DNA of 64,000 nt from positions 30,612-94,611 of the forward strand of contig CALKVC010000239.1 in assembly GCA_937996595.1 (NCBI GenBank), given 5' to 3'. Positions 26,196 through 35,499 of this stretch are shown in pieces (within the stretch, counting starts at the first letter, position 1; each line of letters begins with the position of its first letter). Made by a program: the position numbers and the translations under genes. The notes below the pieces were generated by a model, which was not told where the DNA came from, made no database searches, and saw only the letters and a list, made by a program, of their open reading frames with translations. Origin of the DNA: an uncultured Chitinophagaceae bacterium (GTDB lineage: Bacteria > Bacteroidota > Bacteroidia > Chitinophagales > Chitinophagaceae).

Positions 26196-29100
26196 ATGAA
26201 TTTTATAGAAGGAGTGAGTAAAAAATTCAAGGAATTCAAACTTACAAGCTGGTCGGTGGATAACCGTACGGCCATATATATCATTGCCATACTCATATCA
26301 TTGTATGGCCTGGTCAAGTTCAACACCTTACCTAAAGAACAGTTCCCGGATATTGTAGTGCCCACTATCAGCATCAGCACCATCTATGTGGGTAACTCGC
26401 CAAAAGACATTGAAAACCTGGTAACAAGGCCTATTGAAAAGCAGTTGAAAGGCATCAGCGGCGCCAAGGTGAAAAAAATCACCAGCACATCCCAGACAGA
26501 TTTCAGCCTCATTGTAATTGAGTTTGATACGGATGTTAAAACGGATATCGCCAAAGTGAAAGTGAAGGATGCCATCGACAAAGCTAAATCCGACCTGCCT
26601 ACAGACCTTACGGTTCAGCCTAATGTACAGGAATTCGCATTCAGCGAAATGCCCATCATGTTCGTGAATGTTAGCGGTGATTATGATGGCATAAAACTGA
26701 AATCCTATGCAGAAAAACTGCAGGACCGGTTTGAAGAATTATCGGAAATCACCCGCGCAGAAATTGTAGGTGCGCCTGAAAGGGAGATACAGGTAAATGT
26801 TGATCCTTATAAGATGCAGGCAGCCCGTATAAGCTTCATGGATATAGAAAATGCCATCAGCCGCGAAAACCGCGACATCACAGGCGGCTTGCTGGAAGTG
26901 GGCAACATGAAGCGAACCATCAAAATTAAAGGGCAGTTTACCAGCGCCCTCAACCTGCAGGATATCATCGTGCGCAGCAGTGCACGCGGCGCTTCCGTCT
27001 ATCTCCACGACATTGCAGAAATAAAGGATACTATCAAGGAGAAAGAAAGTTATGCCCGCCTCGACGGAAAAAATGTGATAACGATCAATATCGTTAAAAG
27101 GGCCGGTGAAAACCTGATCAGCGCAGCAGGAAAAATAAAAGATATTGTTGCCCAGATGCAGTCTGATGAAGTGTTGCCTAAAGACCTGAAAGTGGTTATA
27201 ACAGGCGACCAAAGCAAAGCAACCGCCACATCATTCAACGACCTCGTTAATACCATCATTATTGGTTTCATATTAGTACTGGTAGTGCTCATGTTCTTTA
27301 TGGGCGTTACCAATGCATTCTTTGTAGCATTAAGTGTACCCCTGAGCGTTTTTGTTGCCTTTTTGTTTTTGCCCATTGCTGATAGCATAGTAGGTACACA
27401 GGTAACGCTCAATTTTATTGTGCTGTTTGCGTTGCTTTTCGGGTTGGGTATCATCGTAGATGACGCCATCGTGGTTATTGAGAACACACACCGTATATAT
27501 AATAATGGTAAAGTGCCCATAGTGCGAAGTGCCAAGGAAGCAGCCGGAGAAATTTTCATACCGGTACTGGCCGGTACAGCCACCACACTGGCTCCCTTTT
27601 TCCCGTTACTGTTCTGGAAAGGGATTATTGGGAAATTCATGATCTATCTGCCCACCATGCTCATACTTACACTGGCGGCATCGCTTATTGTGGCCTTCGT
27701 TTTCAACCCCGTTTTTGCCGTTAGTTTTATGAAGCCCGAAGGGAAACAGTATGATGAACCTAAAATGGCCATTTTTAAAAAACCATTCTTTTGGGTGACT
27801 ATCATATTCGGTGTGCTGTTAAATGTTGCAGGCTGGCATGGTACAGGAAACTTCCTGCTATTCATGGTAATACTGTCATTATTGAACCGGTTTATTTTTA
27901 AGGATATCGTGTATGCTTTCCAGCATAAAGTATTGCCATGGCTGATGAATCATTACGAAAACCTTTTACGCTGGGTACTGAAGGGAACAAGGCCCGTATG
28001 GTTCCTGGTTAGTTTGTTCCTGTTGTTTCCGTTGTCAGCCGGTTTGCTGATGCTTCGGGGAAACAAATCTACATTTTTTCCCAGCGGTGATCCGAATTTC
28101 ATTTATGTGTACCTGAAAATGCCGGTTGGAACAGATGTAAAAACTACTGACAGCATTACGCATGTGCTGGAGAAACGTGTATACAAAGTGCTTGAAAAGG
28201 AAAATCCCGGAACGCCGGGCAGTATAGTGGAAAGCATCATCACCAATGTGGCCAACAGTGCCAACAACCCGCGTGATAATAACAGGAGCGTACAGCCGAA
28301 CCTGGGAAGGATACAGGTTTCTTTCGTGGAATATGAAAAAAGGCATGGCAAACATACCAGGCCTTACCTGGATGAGATACGTGCCAGGATGGGAGGTATC
28401 CCAGGTGCAAGCGTGGAGGTGGCACAGGAAGATGGCGGACCACCAACCGATCCCCCGGTGAATATTGAAATTGCCGGCGATAATTTTGAAGAACTGGCAA
28501 AAGTTGCCAGCAACCTGTCTAATTTCCTGGATACGAACCAGATTTACGGTATTGAAAACCTGAAATTGGATGTTGACCTCAACAGCCCGGAAATTACGAT
28601 TAATATTGACCGTGAGCGGGCAATGATGGAAGGGCTGAGTACCGGCCAGATAGGAATGGAAATACGAACAGCCGTATTTGGAAAAGAAGTAAGCAAACTG
28701 AAAGAAGGTGAAGATGAGTATAAGATACAACTGAGGTATACTGATATTACCCGCAGCAATATCACCGATATTATGAACATGCGTATCACATTTATGGATA
28801 TGAATACGATGATGATAAAATCTGTGCCCGTTAGTGCAGTGGCCAGTGTTGATTATACCAACACCAGCGGCGCCATTGCCCGGAAAAATGTAAAACGTAC
28901 CATCCAGTTGCAGTCGAATGTACTTGACCCAACCATGGCGGCAAAAGTGAACAAAGAGCTGGCACAGAAAATTGCTGAATTCAAATCAAAATATAAGATA
29001 CCGGCAGATGTTACCATCAAACAGACAGGCCAGGGCGAGCAGGAAGCGGAAACACAGCAATTCCTGTTTACAGCACTATTACTGGCGCTGGGACTTATTT

Positions 29101-29756
29101 TCCTCATCCTAGTGTTACAGTTCAACTCAATGAGTAAACCATTCATCGTACTTACTGAGATATTTTTCTCCATCATCGGCGTGTTGCTGGGGTATGCTTT
29201 TACAGGGATGACCATTGCAACCATCATGCTGGGCGTAGGTATCATCGGGCTGGCTGGTATTGTAATCAAGAACGGTATCCTGCTCATCGAATTCACCGAT
29301 GAACTTCGCGCCCGCGGTTATAAAACCAGGGAAGCGGCCATACAGGCAGGAAAGATCCGTATCATACCTGTTTTGCTTACGGCGCTTGCAACGATGCTGG
29401 GGCTGCTACCCCTTGCCGTTGGGTTCAATATAAATTTCGTTTCCCTGTTCCAGCATCTGAACCCGCATATCTTTTTTGGTGGTGATAGTGTGGTGTTCTG
29501 GGGGCCACTAAGCTGGACAATTATCTATGGGTTGATATTTGCATTCTTCCTTACACTGATCATGGTACCAAGCATGTACCTCATTGCTGAAAGACTAAGA
29601 AGGCCCATGGAAAGATTCTATGGAACAAGGTATATCGCCGTACTTGGCTTTGCCGGCCCGCTATTCTTCCTGTTTGTGGGAATTATGTACCTGGTAAGGA
29701 AAATACAGGGAAAGAAAGTGTGGAACGGTTTACATAAACAAACTGTAAAAAAGTAA
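26196..29756 (+). CDS. RND efflux transporter permease
   Basis: This 1186-residue protein is the proton-driven inner-membrane pump. TM4 holds the Asp pair in FGLGIIVDDAIVVIENT, and the later GIIGLAGIVIKNGILLIEF carries the matching Lys; these form the proton relay. Porter segments are PKEQFPDIVVPTISIST and the duplicated half after residue 600. It is about 140 residues longer than AcrB; the extra length is mainly extra hydrophobic segments around residues 525-570 between the two halves and a C-terminal helix. It fits an HAE1-type drug or small-molecule exporter. The substrate is not predictable. A strong terminator follows. Confidence 0.93.
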   Translation: MNFIEGVSKKFKEFKLTSWSVDNRTAIYIIAILISLYGLVKFNTLPKEQFPDIVVPTISISTIYVGNSPKDIENLVTRPIEKQLKGISGAKVKKITSTSQTDFSLIVIEFDTDVKTDIAKVKVKDAIDKAKSDLPTDLTVQPNVQEFAFSEMPIMFVNVSGDYDGIKLKSYAEKLQDRFEELSEITRAEIVGAPEREIQVNVDPYKMQAARISFMDIENAISRENRDITGGLLEVGNMKRTIKIKGQFTSALNLQDIIVRSSARGASVYLHDIAEIKDTIKEKESYARLDGKNVITINIVKRAGENLISAAGKIKDIVAQMQSDEVLPKDLKVVITGDQSKATATSFNDLVNTIIIGFILVLVVLMFFMGVTNAFFVALSVPLSVFVAFLFLPIADSIVGTQVTLNFIVLFALLFGLGIIVDDAIVVIENTHRIYNNGKVPIVRSAKEAAGEIFIPVLAGTATTLAPFFPLLFWKGIIGKFMIYLPTMLILTLAASLIVAFVFNPVFAVSFMKPEGKQYDEPKMAIFKKPFFWVTIIFGVLLNVAGWHGTGNFLLFMVILSLLNRFIFKDIVYAFQHKVLPWLMNHYENLLRWVLKGTRPVWFLVSLFLLFPLSAGLLMLRGNKSTFFPSGDPNFIYVYLKMPVGTDVKTTDSITHVLEKRVYKVLEKENPGTPGSIVESIITNVANSANNPRDNNRSVQPNLGRIQVSFVEYEKRHGKHTRPYLDEIRARMGGIPGASVEVAQEDGGPPTDPPVNIEIAGDNFEELAKVASNLSNFLDTNQIYGIENLKLDVDLNSPEITINIDRERAMMEGLSTGQIGMEIRTAVFGKEVSKLKEGEDEYKIQLRYTDITRSNITDIMNMRITFMDMNTMMIKSVPVSAVASVDYTNTSGAIARKNVKRTIQLQSNVLDPTMAAKVNKELAQKIAEFKSKYKIPADVTIKQTGQGEQEAETQQFLFTALLLALGLIFLILVLQFNSMSKPFIVLTEIFFSIIGVLLGYAFTGMTIATIMLGVGIIGLAGIVIKNGILLIEFTDELRARGYKTREAAIQAGKIRIIPVLLTALATMLGLLPLAVGFNINFVSLFQHLNPHIFFGGDSVVFWGPLSWTIIYGLIFAFFLTLIMVPSMYLIAERLRRPMERFYGTRYIAVLGFAGPLFFLFVGIMYLVRKIQGKKVWNGLHKQTVKK

Positions 29757-29785
29757 TTATATACCCGCTTATATCCTGATACTTT

Positions 29786-29813
29786 ATGCCGCCATATGGG
29801 CGGCATTTTTTTT
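29786..29813 (+). terminator. Intrinsic terminator of the efflux operon
   Basis: ATGCCGCC (29786-29793) pairs with GGCGGCAT (29799-29806), followed by a T run. Confidence 0.9.
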
Positions 29814-29866
29814 GAAGAAAAGATAATTTCAAAATGGAATAAACCTTTTTAAATAAGGAGTGTTAT

Positions 29867-30466
29867 ATGGATATGAAAAAATTCATTTTAATCAACTGCA
29901 TATGTATTTTGTCGGTTTCCTCTTTTGGACAGCTTCAGGCCGACCTGAACAGCCTGAACCGGAAGAAAAATAAAATTACCCGCACTGGTATGGTTGCATT
30001 GGGCAGTTGGGCTGCAGGCAACCTGGTTTACAGTGGTATTGCAACAGGACAAACTTCCGGTACTACAAAATATTTCCATCAAATGAACGTGATGTGGGGC
30101 GGAATCAACCTCGGGCTTGCAGCTCTTGGATACATGGGTACAAAAAATAAAGACGGGCTTACCTTGTCAGAAACACTAAAGAAAATGGCGGGTGTTGAAA
30201 AAACGTACCTGTTTAATTTCGGGCTGGATGCCGCTTATGTGGCCAGCGGGTTTTATTTAAAGGAGCGGTCAAAAAATACCTTAAAGAATGCACAGAAATT
30301 TAAAGGTTACGGAGAAAGTATCATTTTACAGGGAGCTGCTTTATTTGTGTTAGACGGTGTAATGTTTGCGCTTCATAATAACAACAGTAAAAAGTTGCAC
30401 AGGCTGATGGATAAAACACAGGTTGGCATAACGGGTAATGGTATTGCTGTGCTGGTTAGATTATGA
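29867..30466 (+). CDS. Small membrane protein of unknown function
   Basis: This 199-residue protein has a signal peptide (SVSSFGQ) and about four hydrophobic segments such as GMVALGSWAAGNLVYSGIA, MWGGINLGLAALGYMG and LFNFGLDAAYVASGFYL. It resembles a family of small Bacteroidota membrane proteins that I cannot name with certainty. The ATG at 29867 is preceded by AAGGAG, a strong Shine-Dalgarno sequence that is rare in this phylum, and a Met six bases later is also possible. It ends in its own terminator and is monocistronic. Confidence 0.6.
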   Translation: MDMKKFILINCICILSVSSFGQLQADLNSLNRKKNKITRTGMVALGSWAAGNLVYSGIATGQTSGTTKYFHQMNVMWGGINLGLAALGYMGTKNKDGLTLSETLKKMAGVEKTYLFNFGLDAAYVASGFYLKERSKNTLKNAQKFKGYGESIILQGAALFVLDGVMFALHNNNSKKLHRLMDKTQVGITGNGIAVLVRL

Positions 30467-30495
30467 AGATTCATAGAATTAGTTATAAAAGTAAC

Positions 30496-30520
30496 CCCGT
30501 CTGAATTGACGGGTTTTTTT
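30496..30520 (+). terminator. Intrinsic terminator
   Basis: CCCGTC (30496-30501) pairs with GACGGG (30508-30513), followed by seven T. Confidence 0.88.
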
Positions 30521-30591
30521 GTACGTTTCCGTTCATAAAAATTGCCATCATGTAATTATATAAATGAACTATTTTGCAAAAAAATAATTCG

Positions 30592-31383
30592 ATGAAAACA
30601 AATCATGAAATTGACTACAAAATTTACGGCGAAGAACTTCAATTCGTTGAAATAGAACTGGACCCGAATGAAACGGCCATTGCAGAAAGCGGTGCGTTTA
30701 TGATGATGGATAACGGCATAGAAATGCAAACGATTTTTGGCGACGGAAGCCAGCAAAAAGATAACAGCGTTCTCGGCAAATTATTCAGCGCCGGTAAAAG
30801 GTTACTGGTTGGCGAAAGCTTGTTCATGACTGCATTTACCAATACCGGCCAGGGAAAAAAGAAAGTTTGCTTTGCATCGCCTTATACCGGTAAGATCATC
30901 GTGTTCGACCTGAGCCAATTGGGTGGAAAAATCATAGCACAGAAAGATGCGTTTCTTTGTGCAGCCAAAGGGGTTAGTATCGGTATAGAATTTCAGCGCA
31001 GATTAGGCACCGGAATTTTTGGTGGAGAAGGATTTATCATGGAAAAAATTGAAGGCGACGGTCTCGCATTTGCCCATGCCGGTGGGTATGTGGTGGAAAG
31101 GGAATTAAAAGCTGGAGAAGTGTTAAAAGTAGATACCGGGTGTGTGGTTGCTTATACGGCCGGTGTTGATTTTGATGTGGAAATGGTACGCGGAATCAAG
31201 AACTTTATGTTCGGCGGTGAAGGTTTATTCTTTGCCAAACTGCAGGGCCCCGGTAAAGTATGGCTGCAATCGCTGCCCATCAGCCGCCTGGCAGGAAGAA
31301 TCATGCAATATGGAACATATAAGAGAAAAGAGGAAGGAAGCATTTTGGGTGGTTTGGGAAATTTACTGGATGGCCGGGAGTAA
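30592..31383 (+). CDS. AIM24 / TIGR00266 family protein
   Basis: This 263-residue protein belongs to the AIM24 family (TIGR00266), a beta-helical trimeric fold. Typical features are QFVEIELDPNETAIAESGAFMMMD near the start, RLLVGESLFMTAFTN in the first third and LAFAHAGGYVVERELKAGE, then FFAKLQGPGKVWLQSLPISRLA near the end. The yeast member is mitochondrial; bacterial members have no proven role. The frame opens at a TTG 18 bases upstream, but the ATG at 30592 is preferred. It ends just before the hairpin and tandem repeat. Confidence 0.88.
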   Translation: MKTNHEIDYKIYGEELQFVEIELDPNETAIAESGAFMMMDNGIEMQTIFGDGSQQKDNSVLGKLFSAGKRLLVGESLFMTAFTNTGQGKKKVCFASPYTGKIIVFDLSQLGGKIIAQKDAFLCAAKGVSIGIEFQRRLGTGIFGGEGFIMEKIEGDGLAFAHAGGYVVERELKAGEVLKVDTGCVVAYTAGVDFDVEMVRGIKNFMFGGEGLFFAKLQGPGKVWLQSLPISRLAGRIMQYGTYKRKEEGSILGGLGNLLDGRE

Positions 31384-31404
31384 TTTTTATGGTATTGGTC
31401 AAAT

Positions 31405-31465
31405 TTGCCGGGATGATGGGAAGGTTATCTTGAAATAAAATAAAACCTTCCCGCTTCCCCGGCAA
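31405..31465. other. Large imperfect hairpin
   Basis: TTGCCGGG...GGGAAGGTT (31405-31426) is the inverted copy of AACCTTCCC...CCCGGCAA (31444-31465), with 17 of 22 positions paired and a 17-base loop. The 3' arm is the first unit of the tandem repeat that follows. It lies in the gap between convergent genes. Confidence 0.8.
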
Positions 31466-31588
31466 AAAATATAACCTTCCCGCCTTCCCGGCAATACAAT
31501 AAAACCTTCCCGTCTCCCCGGCAATACAATAAAACCTTCCCGCCTTCCCGGCAATACAATAAAACCTACCCGCCTTCCCGGCAACAAT
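31439..31588. repeat. Five-copy 30-bp tandem repeat
   Basis: Five units share the core CCTTCCCGCCTTCCCGGCAA. The CC of each unit lies at 31446, 31475, 31505, 31535 and 31565, so the period is 29 and then 30. Copies differ by one to a few bases. The repeat is in the gap between the AIM24-like gene and the convergent hydrolase gene. Confidence 0.95.
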
Positions 31589-31597
31589 TCTTCCCGG

Positions 31598-33991
31598 CTA
31601 TTTAATAATACCTACTTCAAGGTAACTTAAATTATAAACCCTGTGCGTAGCTTTTATGAAGTCTTTTGCTTCCGCCTTATAAATATTGGGAATATATTTT
31701 TGCGGGTTCCTGTCAAAAACAGGGAACCAGGTGCTTTGTACCTGTACCATGATGCGGTGCCCTTTTTTAAAGGTATGCAGCACATCCTGCAAGTTGAATT
31801 TTACTTCCGTAACCTTATTGGGTACCATTGGTTCCGGTTTTTCAAAACTATTCCTGAAACGGCTCCGCATGATTTCGCTCCGCACCATATGCTGGTAACC
31901 AGCCAGAGTAACCGATTTATCTGTATGTTTTGAATTGGGTTCATTGCCCGGGTAAACATCTATCAGTTTCACCACCCAATCGGCATCTGTACCCGTTGTG
32001 CTCACAGATAATTTTACAAAGATTTCACCGGCAAGGGTAATATCATCCGTCAATTCTTCTGTTTCAAACACAAGAACATCCGGCCTGCTGGCAGCAAAAC
32101 GCTGGTCTTCGCTCATATAATTCCTTGGTGTGATACCGAATGAACCTTCAATATCCATCGTGTAAGGAACAGGTTTGGCAGGGTTACTTACAAATTCAGC
32201 AAAGCTTGTTTTTTGGGGAGCGGTAAAGCTGAGTTTTTCATTATTGTCAAGAAATAGTTTTTTCCTGCTGCTGTTGGCGGGTGGCCAACTGGAAAATTGT
32301 TCATATACTTTCTTCCCGGTATTAAACATATAGGCTTCGGGAAGGTTCGTTTTACCGTCACCGTTATCTTTCAGGAAATGGCGGAAAAACCTGGCTTCTA
32401 TTTCCCGCTGATAAAAAGTTGCCAGGCTATCTCCCCAGTATAACTGATGGTGTTTATGGTGGCCGCTTTCTGATGCCCAGTCGCCATGCCCGAAAGGGCC
32501 CATGGTGATGATATTATATACGCCCGGGTTATTCTTTTCAATTTCTTTGTATGTGGTAAGTACCCCGTACAGGTCTTCCGCATCAAACCAACCGCCCACA
32601 ACCAGGTAAGCCGGTTTCAGGTTACGTAAATGGGAAACAATCCTGCGGCTTTTCCAGAATTCATCATAGTTGGGATGTTCAACCAGTTCTTTCCATAAAA
32701 AATTGTCTTTGTAATATTTTTCTCCGAGCGATTTTAATGTTCCGTTACGCTTGTAAAAATCATAACCATCCGGGGTTGGTTTTTCAAACAGGTTGTACCA
32801 GTCCTGTTCTATAGGTTTCTCCGGCCTTGTTCCAAAGATGGGCAGGTTCCAGAAATATCCCTGTGTGAATACGCCGTTGTGATGAAAATCATCCCAGAAT
32901 ACATCTGCGATAGGGGCCTGCGGACTTACGGCTTTTAAGGCCGGATGTGCATCAATGCTCCCGGCAGATGAATAAAATCCAGGGTAAGAAATTCCTGATT
33001 GTCCAACACGACCGTTGTTGAAAGGGATATTTTTCATCATCCATTCAATGCCATCATAGGTATCGCTGCTCTCATCAACATCTTTATTGGTTTTTTTATT
33101 GGTAATATGTGGTGTCATATTAGTCCACACCCCTTCACTCATATAGCGGCCACGCACATCCTGGTTTACGAAAATGTATTTTTCCATGATCATGGTTTCA
33201 CTGGGGCCAATGAATCCGCTGTATTTATCTTTACCATATGGACCAACACTGTAAGGAGTGCGATTCAGCATGATCGGGTACCTGTTTGTTTCCGAAGCAT
33301 CTTTGGGAATATAGGCGATGGTATAAATATGGATGCCATCTCGCATCGGCACCCGGTATTCCATTTTGTTATAGTTGGCCTTCACGAATTTTTGTAATTT
33401 GAGGTAACCGCTGATACCTTCATTGTCTTCTATTTCATTGCCGGTTACCTTAAGACTATAGTTTCCCTGGTATGTGCCGGAAGAAATAAAGCTGAATTTG
33501 AATTTCTGTGATTGAGACATGAAATATTTCCATCCCTCCGGCAGGCCGTCTGCCAGGTTGTTCTTTTCAAAATCGGCATTTACCAGTTTTATAGGTAGCC
33601 ATTTACCCGTTTCCGTTTCAATCTGGAGTGAAAGGTCATCAAAGTAAAAACTGCCATTGTTGATACAGATTCCGCCCATATACAACGAATCGGCATCATC
33701 GTCTATCTTTCCCTCAATAGAATAGGTCTTCCATTCCGTTAGTTGTATAGGCCGGTCCTGCATATTGTCGAAGAATCCCATTTTTCTGTCTTTTTTATCT
33801 ACACGTACAATCAGCAAAGCCATGCCGTTATCTCCTTCTGTTTTAACGGCACCCGAAAATTTAAGGTTCTTTCCGGCAAATGGTTTGGCATCAATTTTTT
33901 GCTGTATGGCCACCCAGGTATCGTTCTGGGCATGAGAAATATAACACAACAGGCTAAAGATGGCTGTAATAAGCAGGGATAAAAGTTTCAT
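31598..33991 (-). CDS. Secreted CocE/NonD family hydrolase (X-Pro dipeptidyl-peptidase-like)
   Basis: This 797-residue protein has a signal peptide (CYISHAQ). It has an extra N-terminal region (about 20-210) that looks like two beta-sandwich modules, including GSFYFDDLSLQIE and LPEGWKY, as in galactose-binding-like folds. The alpha/beta-hydrolase domain follows: YRVPMRDGIHIYTIAYIP, FVNQDVRGRYMSEG and the nucleophile elbow GQSGISYPGFYS. The C-terminal jelly roll has DADWVVKLIDVYPG. It matches serine peptidases and alpha-amino-acid ester hydrolases of family S15. The exact substrate is open. A TTG six bases upstream is unlikely as a start. Confidence 0.9.
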   Translation of the reverse strand: MKLLSLLITAIFSLLCYISHAQNDTWVAIQQKIDAKPFAGKNLKFSGAVKTEGDNGMALLIVRVDKKDRKMGFFDNMQDRPIQLTEWKTYSIEGKIDDDADSLYMGGICINNGSFYFDDLSLQIETETGKWLPIKLVNADFEKNNLADGLPEGWKYFMSQSQKFKFSFISSGTYQGNYSLKVTGNEIEDNEGISGYLKLQKFVKANYNKMEYRVPMRDGIHIYTIAYIPKDASETNRYPIMLNRTPYSVGPYGKDKYSGFIGPSETMIMEKYIFVNQDVRGRYMSEGVWTNMTPHITNKKTNKDVDESSDTYDGIEWMMKNIPFNNGRVGQSGISYPGFYSSAGSIDAHPALKAVSPQAPIADVFWDDFHHNGVFTQGYFWNLPIFGTRPEKPIEQDWYNLFEKPTPDGYDFYKRNGTLKSLGEKYYKDNFLWKELVEHPNYDEFWKSRRIVSHLRNLKPAYLVVGGWFDAEDLYGVLTTYKEIEKNNPGVYNIITMGPFGHGDWASESGHHKHHQLYWGDSLATFYQREIEARFFRHFLKDNGDGKTNLPEAYMFNTGKKVYEQFSSWPPANSSRKKLFLDNNEKLSFTAPQKTSFAEFVSNPAKPVPYTMDIEGSFGITPRNYMSEDQRFAASRPDVLVFETEELTDDITLAGEIFVKLSVSTTGTDADWVVKLIDVYPGNEPNSKHTDKSVTLAGYQHMVRSEIMRSRFRNSFEKPEPMVPNKVTEVKFNLQDVLHTFKKGHRIMVQVQSTWFPVFDRNPQKYIPNIYKAEAKDFIKATHRVYNLSYLEVGIIK

Positions 33992-34057
33992 ATACAATAA
34001 TTTATTGCAGGAAGTTAATCATTTCCCTGACATGGCATAAAAATAATTTGTACGGGA

Positions 34058-34090
34058 TTTGGTTTTGCAAATTCATTAATCGTATATTTG
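34058..34090 (+). promoter_or_regulatory. Promoter of the ars operon
   Basis: The -33 box TTTG (34058-34061) and the -7 box TATATTTG (34083-34090) are 21 bases apart. The arsR ATG is at 34108. Confidence 0.75.
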
Positions 34091-34105
34091 CGATATAAGA
34101 TTAAT
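34075..34105. promoter_or_regulatory. ArsR operator palindrome
   Basis: ATTAATC (34075-34081) and GATTAAT (34099-34105) form a perfect 7-bp inverted repeat, with inner TATAT and ATATA halves. The palindrome covers the -7 box, so a bound ArsR dimer would block transcription until arsenite binds. Confidence 0.75.
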
Positions 34106-34107
34106 GA

Positions 34108-34443
34108 ATGGCAATACATAAGAAAGAATCATTTACACAGAAAGAGCAGGATTTGGCTGCTTTTGCAAAAGCCTTATCACATCCTGCACGAATAGCTATT
34201 TTAAAAGTGCTTGCGCAGCGTAACGAATGTATTTGCGGGGAGATTGTTGATGTGCTTCCGCTGGCCCAAAGCACCGTAAGTCAGCACCTGAAAGAGCTGA
34301 AAAATGCCGGGCTAATAGATGGGAACATAGTCGGTCCCCGCAGTTGCTATTGTATCAACTGGAAGGCATTTGAAAAATTCACCGTTGATTTCAACCTGCT
34401 CTTCAATAAACTGAAAGTGCAAAATGAGAAAGCCTGTTGTTAA
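34108..34443 (+). CDS. arsR: ArsR/SmtB family repressor
   Basis: This 111-residue winged-helix repressor has HPARIAILKVLAQ, then the recognition helix LAQSTVSQHLKELKNAGLI. Cys41 and Cys43 (NECICGE) sit where the arsenite-binding Cys pair of ArsR lies. The C terminus ends in two more Cys. It binds the palindrome across its own promoter and is released by As(III). It is the first gene of a three-gene ars operon. Confidence 0.93.
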   Translation: MAIHKKESFTQKEQDLAAFAKALSHPARIAILKVLAQRNECICGEIVDVLPLAQSTVSQHLKELKNAGLIDGNIVGPRSCYCINWKAFEKFTVDFNLLFNKLKVQNEKACC

Positions 34444-34482
34444 GCATAAAATTTCCATTCTGTAAATAAAAAATATAAAGTC

Positions 34483-35340
34483 ATGAACAACGAAATGCAG
34501 CTAAAAGAGATGGTTAAAGAAAAATATTCAGCCATTGCAGAACAAAGTAATACCCGGAATGCCACATCCTGTTGTGGTGCCACAGCATCCTGTTGCGGAG
34601 ATGAAGTGTATAACATTATGGCAGATGATTATACCAAACTGGAAGGCTATAACCCGGATGCAGACCTGGGCCTCGGTTGCGGGTTACCCACAGCATTTGC
34701 AAAGATTAAGGAGGGCGATACCGTTATAGACCTGGGAAGCGGCGCCGGTAATGATGCTTTTATTGCCCGTAAGCTAACAGGGGAAAACGGCAAAGTACTT
34801 GGTATAGATTTTACCAGTGCCATGATAGCCCGGGCACGGGAAAATGCAGAGAAACTCCGGTATAACAATGTGGAATTCAGGCTCGGCGATATTGACGATA
34901 TGCCCGTTACTTCCAATTACGCAGATGTGATTGTAAGCAATTGCGTGCTTAACCTTGTTCCCAATAAACATAAGGTGATCAGCGAAATTTTCCGTGTATT
35001 AAAACCCGGGGGCCATTTTTCCATATCAGACATCGTACTGGAAGGTGAATTGCCCGGAAAATGGAAAGAAGTGGCGGAACTGTATGCAGGTTGTGTTTCC
35101 GGAGCCATCCAGAAGCAGGTTTACCTGGAAATCATCCAGGCTGCAGGGTTTACCAACATCACGCTGCAAAAAGAAAAAGCCATTGTCATTCCGGATAATA
35201 TACTGGCCGCATACCTTTCACCTGCCGAAATAGAAGTATACAAAAAAGGGAATACGAAGATTAGCAGCATAACCGTATATGCCGAAAAACCTGCCAAAGA
35301 CAGCAGGAACTGTTGCGAACCGGGAAGTGGTTGCTGTTAA
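34483..35340 (+). CDS. arsM: Arsenite S-adenosylmethionine methyltransferase
   Basis: This 285-residue enzyme methylates As(III) with SAM, giving methylated and finally volatile arsines. The SAM motif is VIDLGSGAGNDAFIAR. The three conserved catalytic Cys are likely Cys66 (GLGCGLP), Cys154 (VSNCVLNL) and Cys204 (AGCVSGA). Extra Cys pairs at the N terminus (CC at 30-31 and 37-38) and C terminus (NCC and GCC) may add metalloid binding. It is the second gene of the operon, 39 bases after arsR. Confidence 0.93.
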   Translation: MNNEMQLKEMVKEKYSAIAEQSNTRNATSCCGATASCCGDEVYNIMADDYTKLEGYNPDADLGLGCGLPTAFAKIKEGDTVIDLGSGAGNDAFIARKLTGENGKVLGIDFTSAMIARARENAEKLRYNNVEFRLGDIDDMPVTSNYADVIVSNCVLNLVPNKHKVISEIFRVLKPGGHFSISDIVLEGELPGKWKEVAELYAGCVSGAIQKQVYLEIIQAAGFTNITLQKEKAIVIPDNILAAYLSPAEIEVYKKGNTKISSITVYAEKPAKDSRNCCEPGSGCC

Positions 35341-35499
35341 GCTTACTGTAAATTGTTTGGAAAGGATAGGATTATGGTTGTCACTTTTTCGCATAACCTG
35401 TTCAGCATTCTTTTACATTCTTTCCTTAAGGACTGGTGACTATTGCATTCTTGCTTCGGAAAAATATCAAATAAAAAACATGAAAGAATAATACCATCC

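Noticed and set aside
27050..27640. 196-residue antisense open frame inside the RND pump
   Set aside because: It is opposite conserved RND membrane helices and has no motif of its own.
31399..31587. Minus-strand open frame encoding a 10-residue repeat (LPGRREGFIV)
   Set aside because: The period of 30 bp keeps every frame of the repeat open or closed alike; the frame is a by-product of the DNA repeat, with no start signal or known product.
31439..31588. CRISPR-like array
   Set aside because: The units are directly tandem with no unique spacers, and no cas gene is near.
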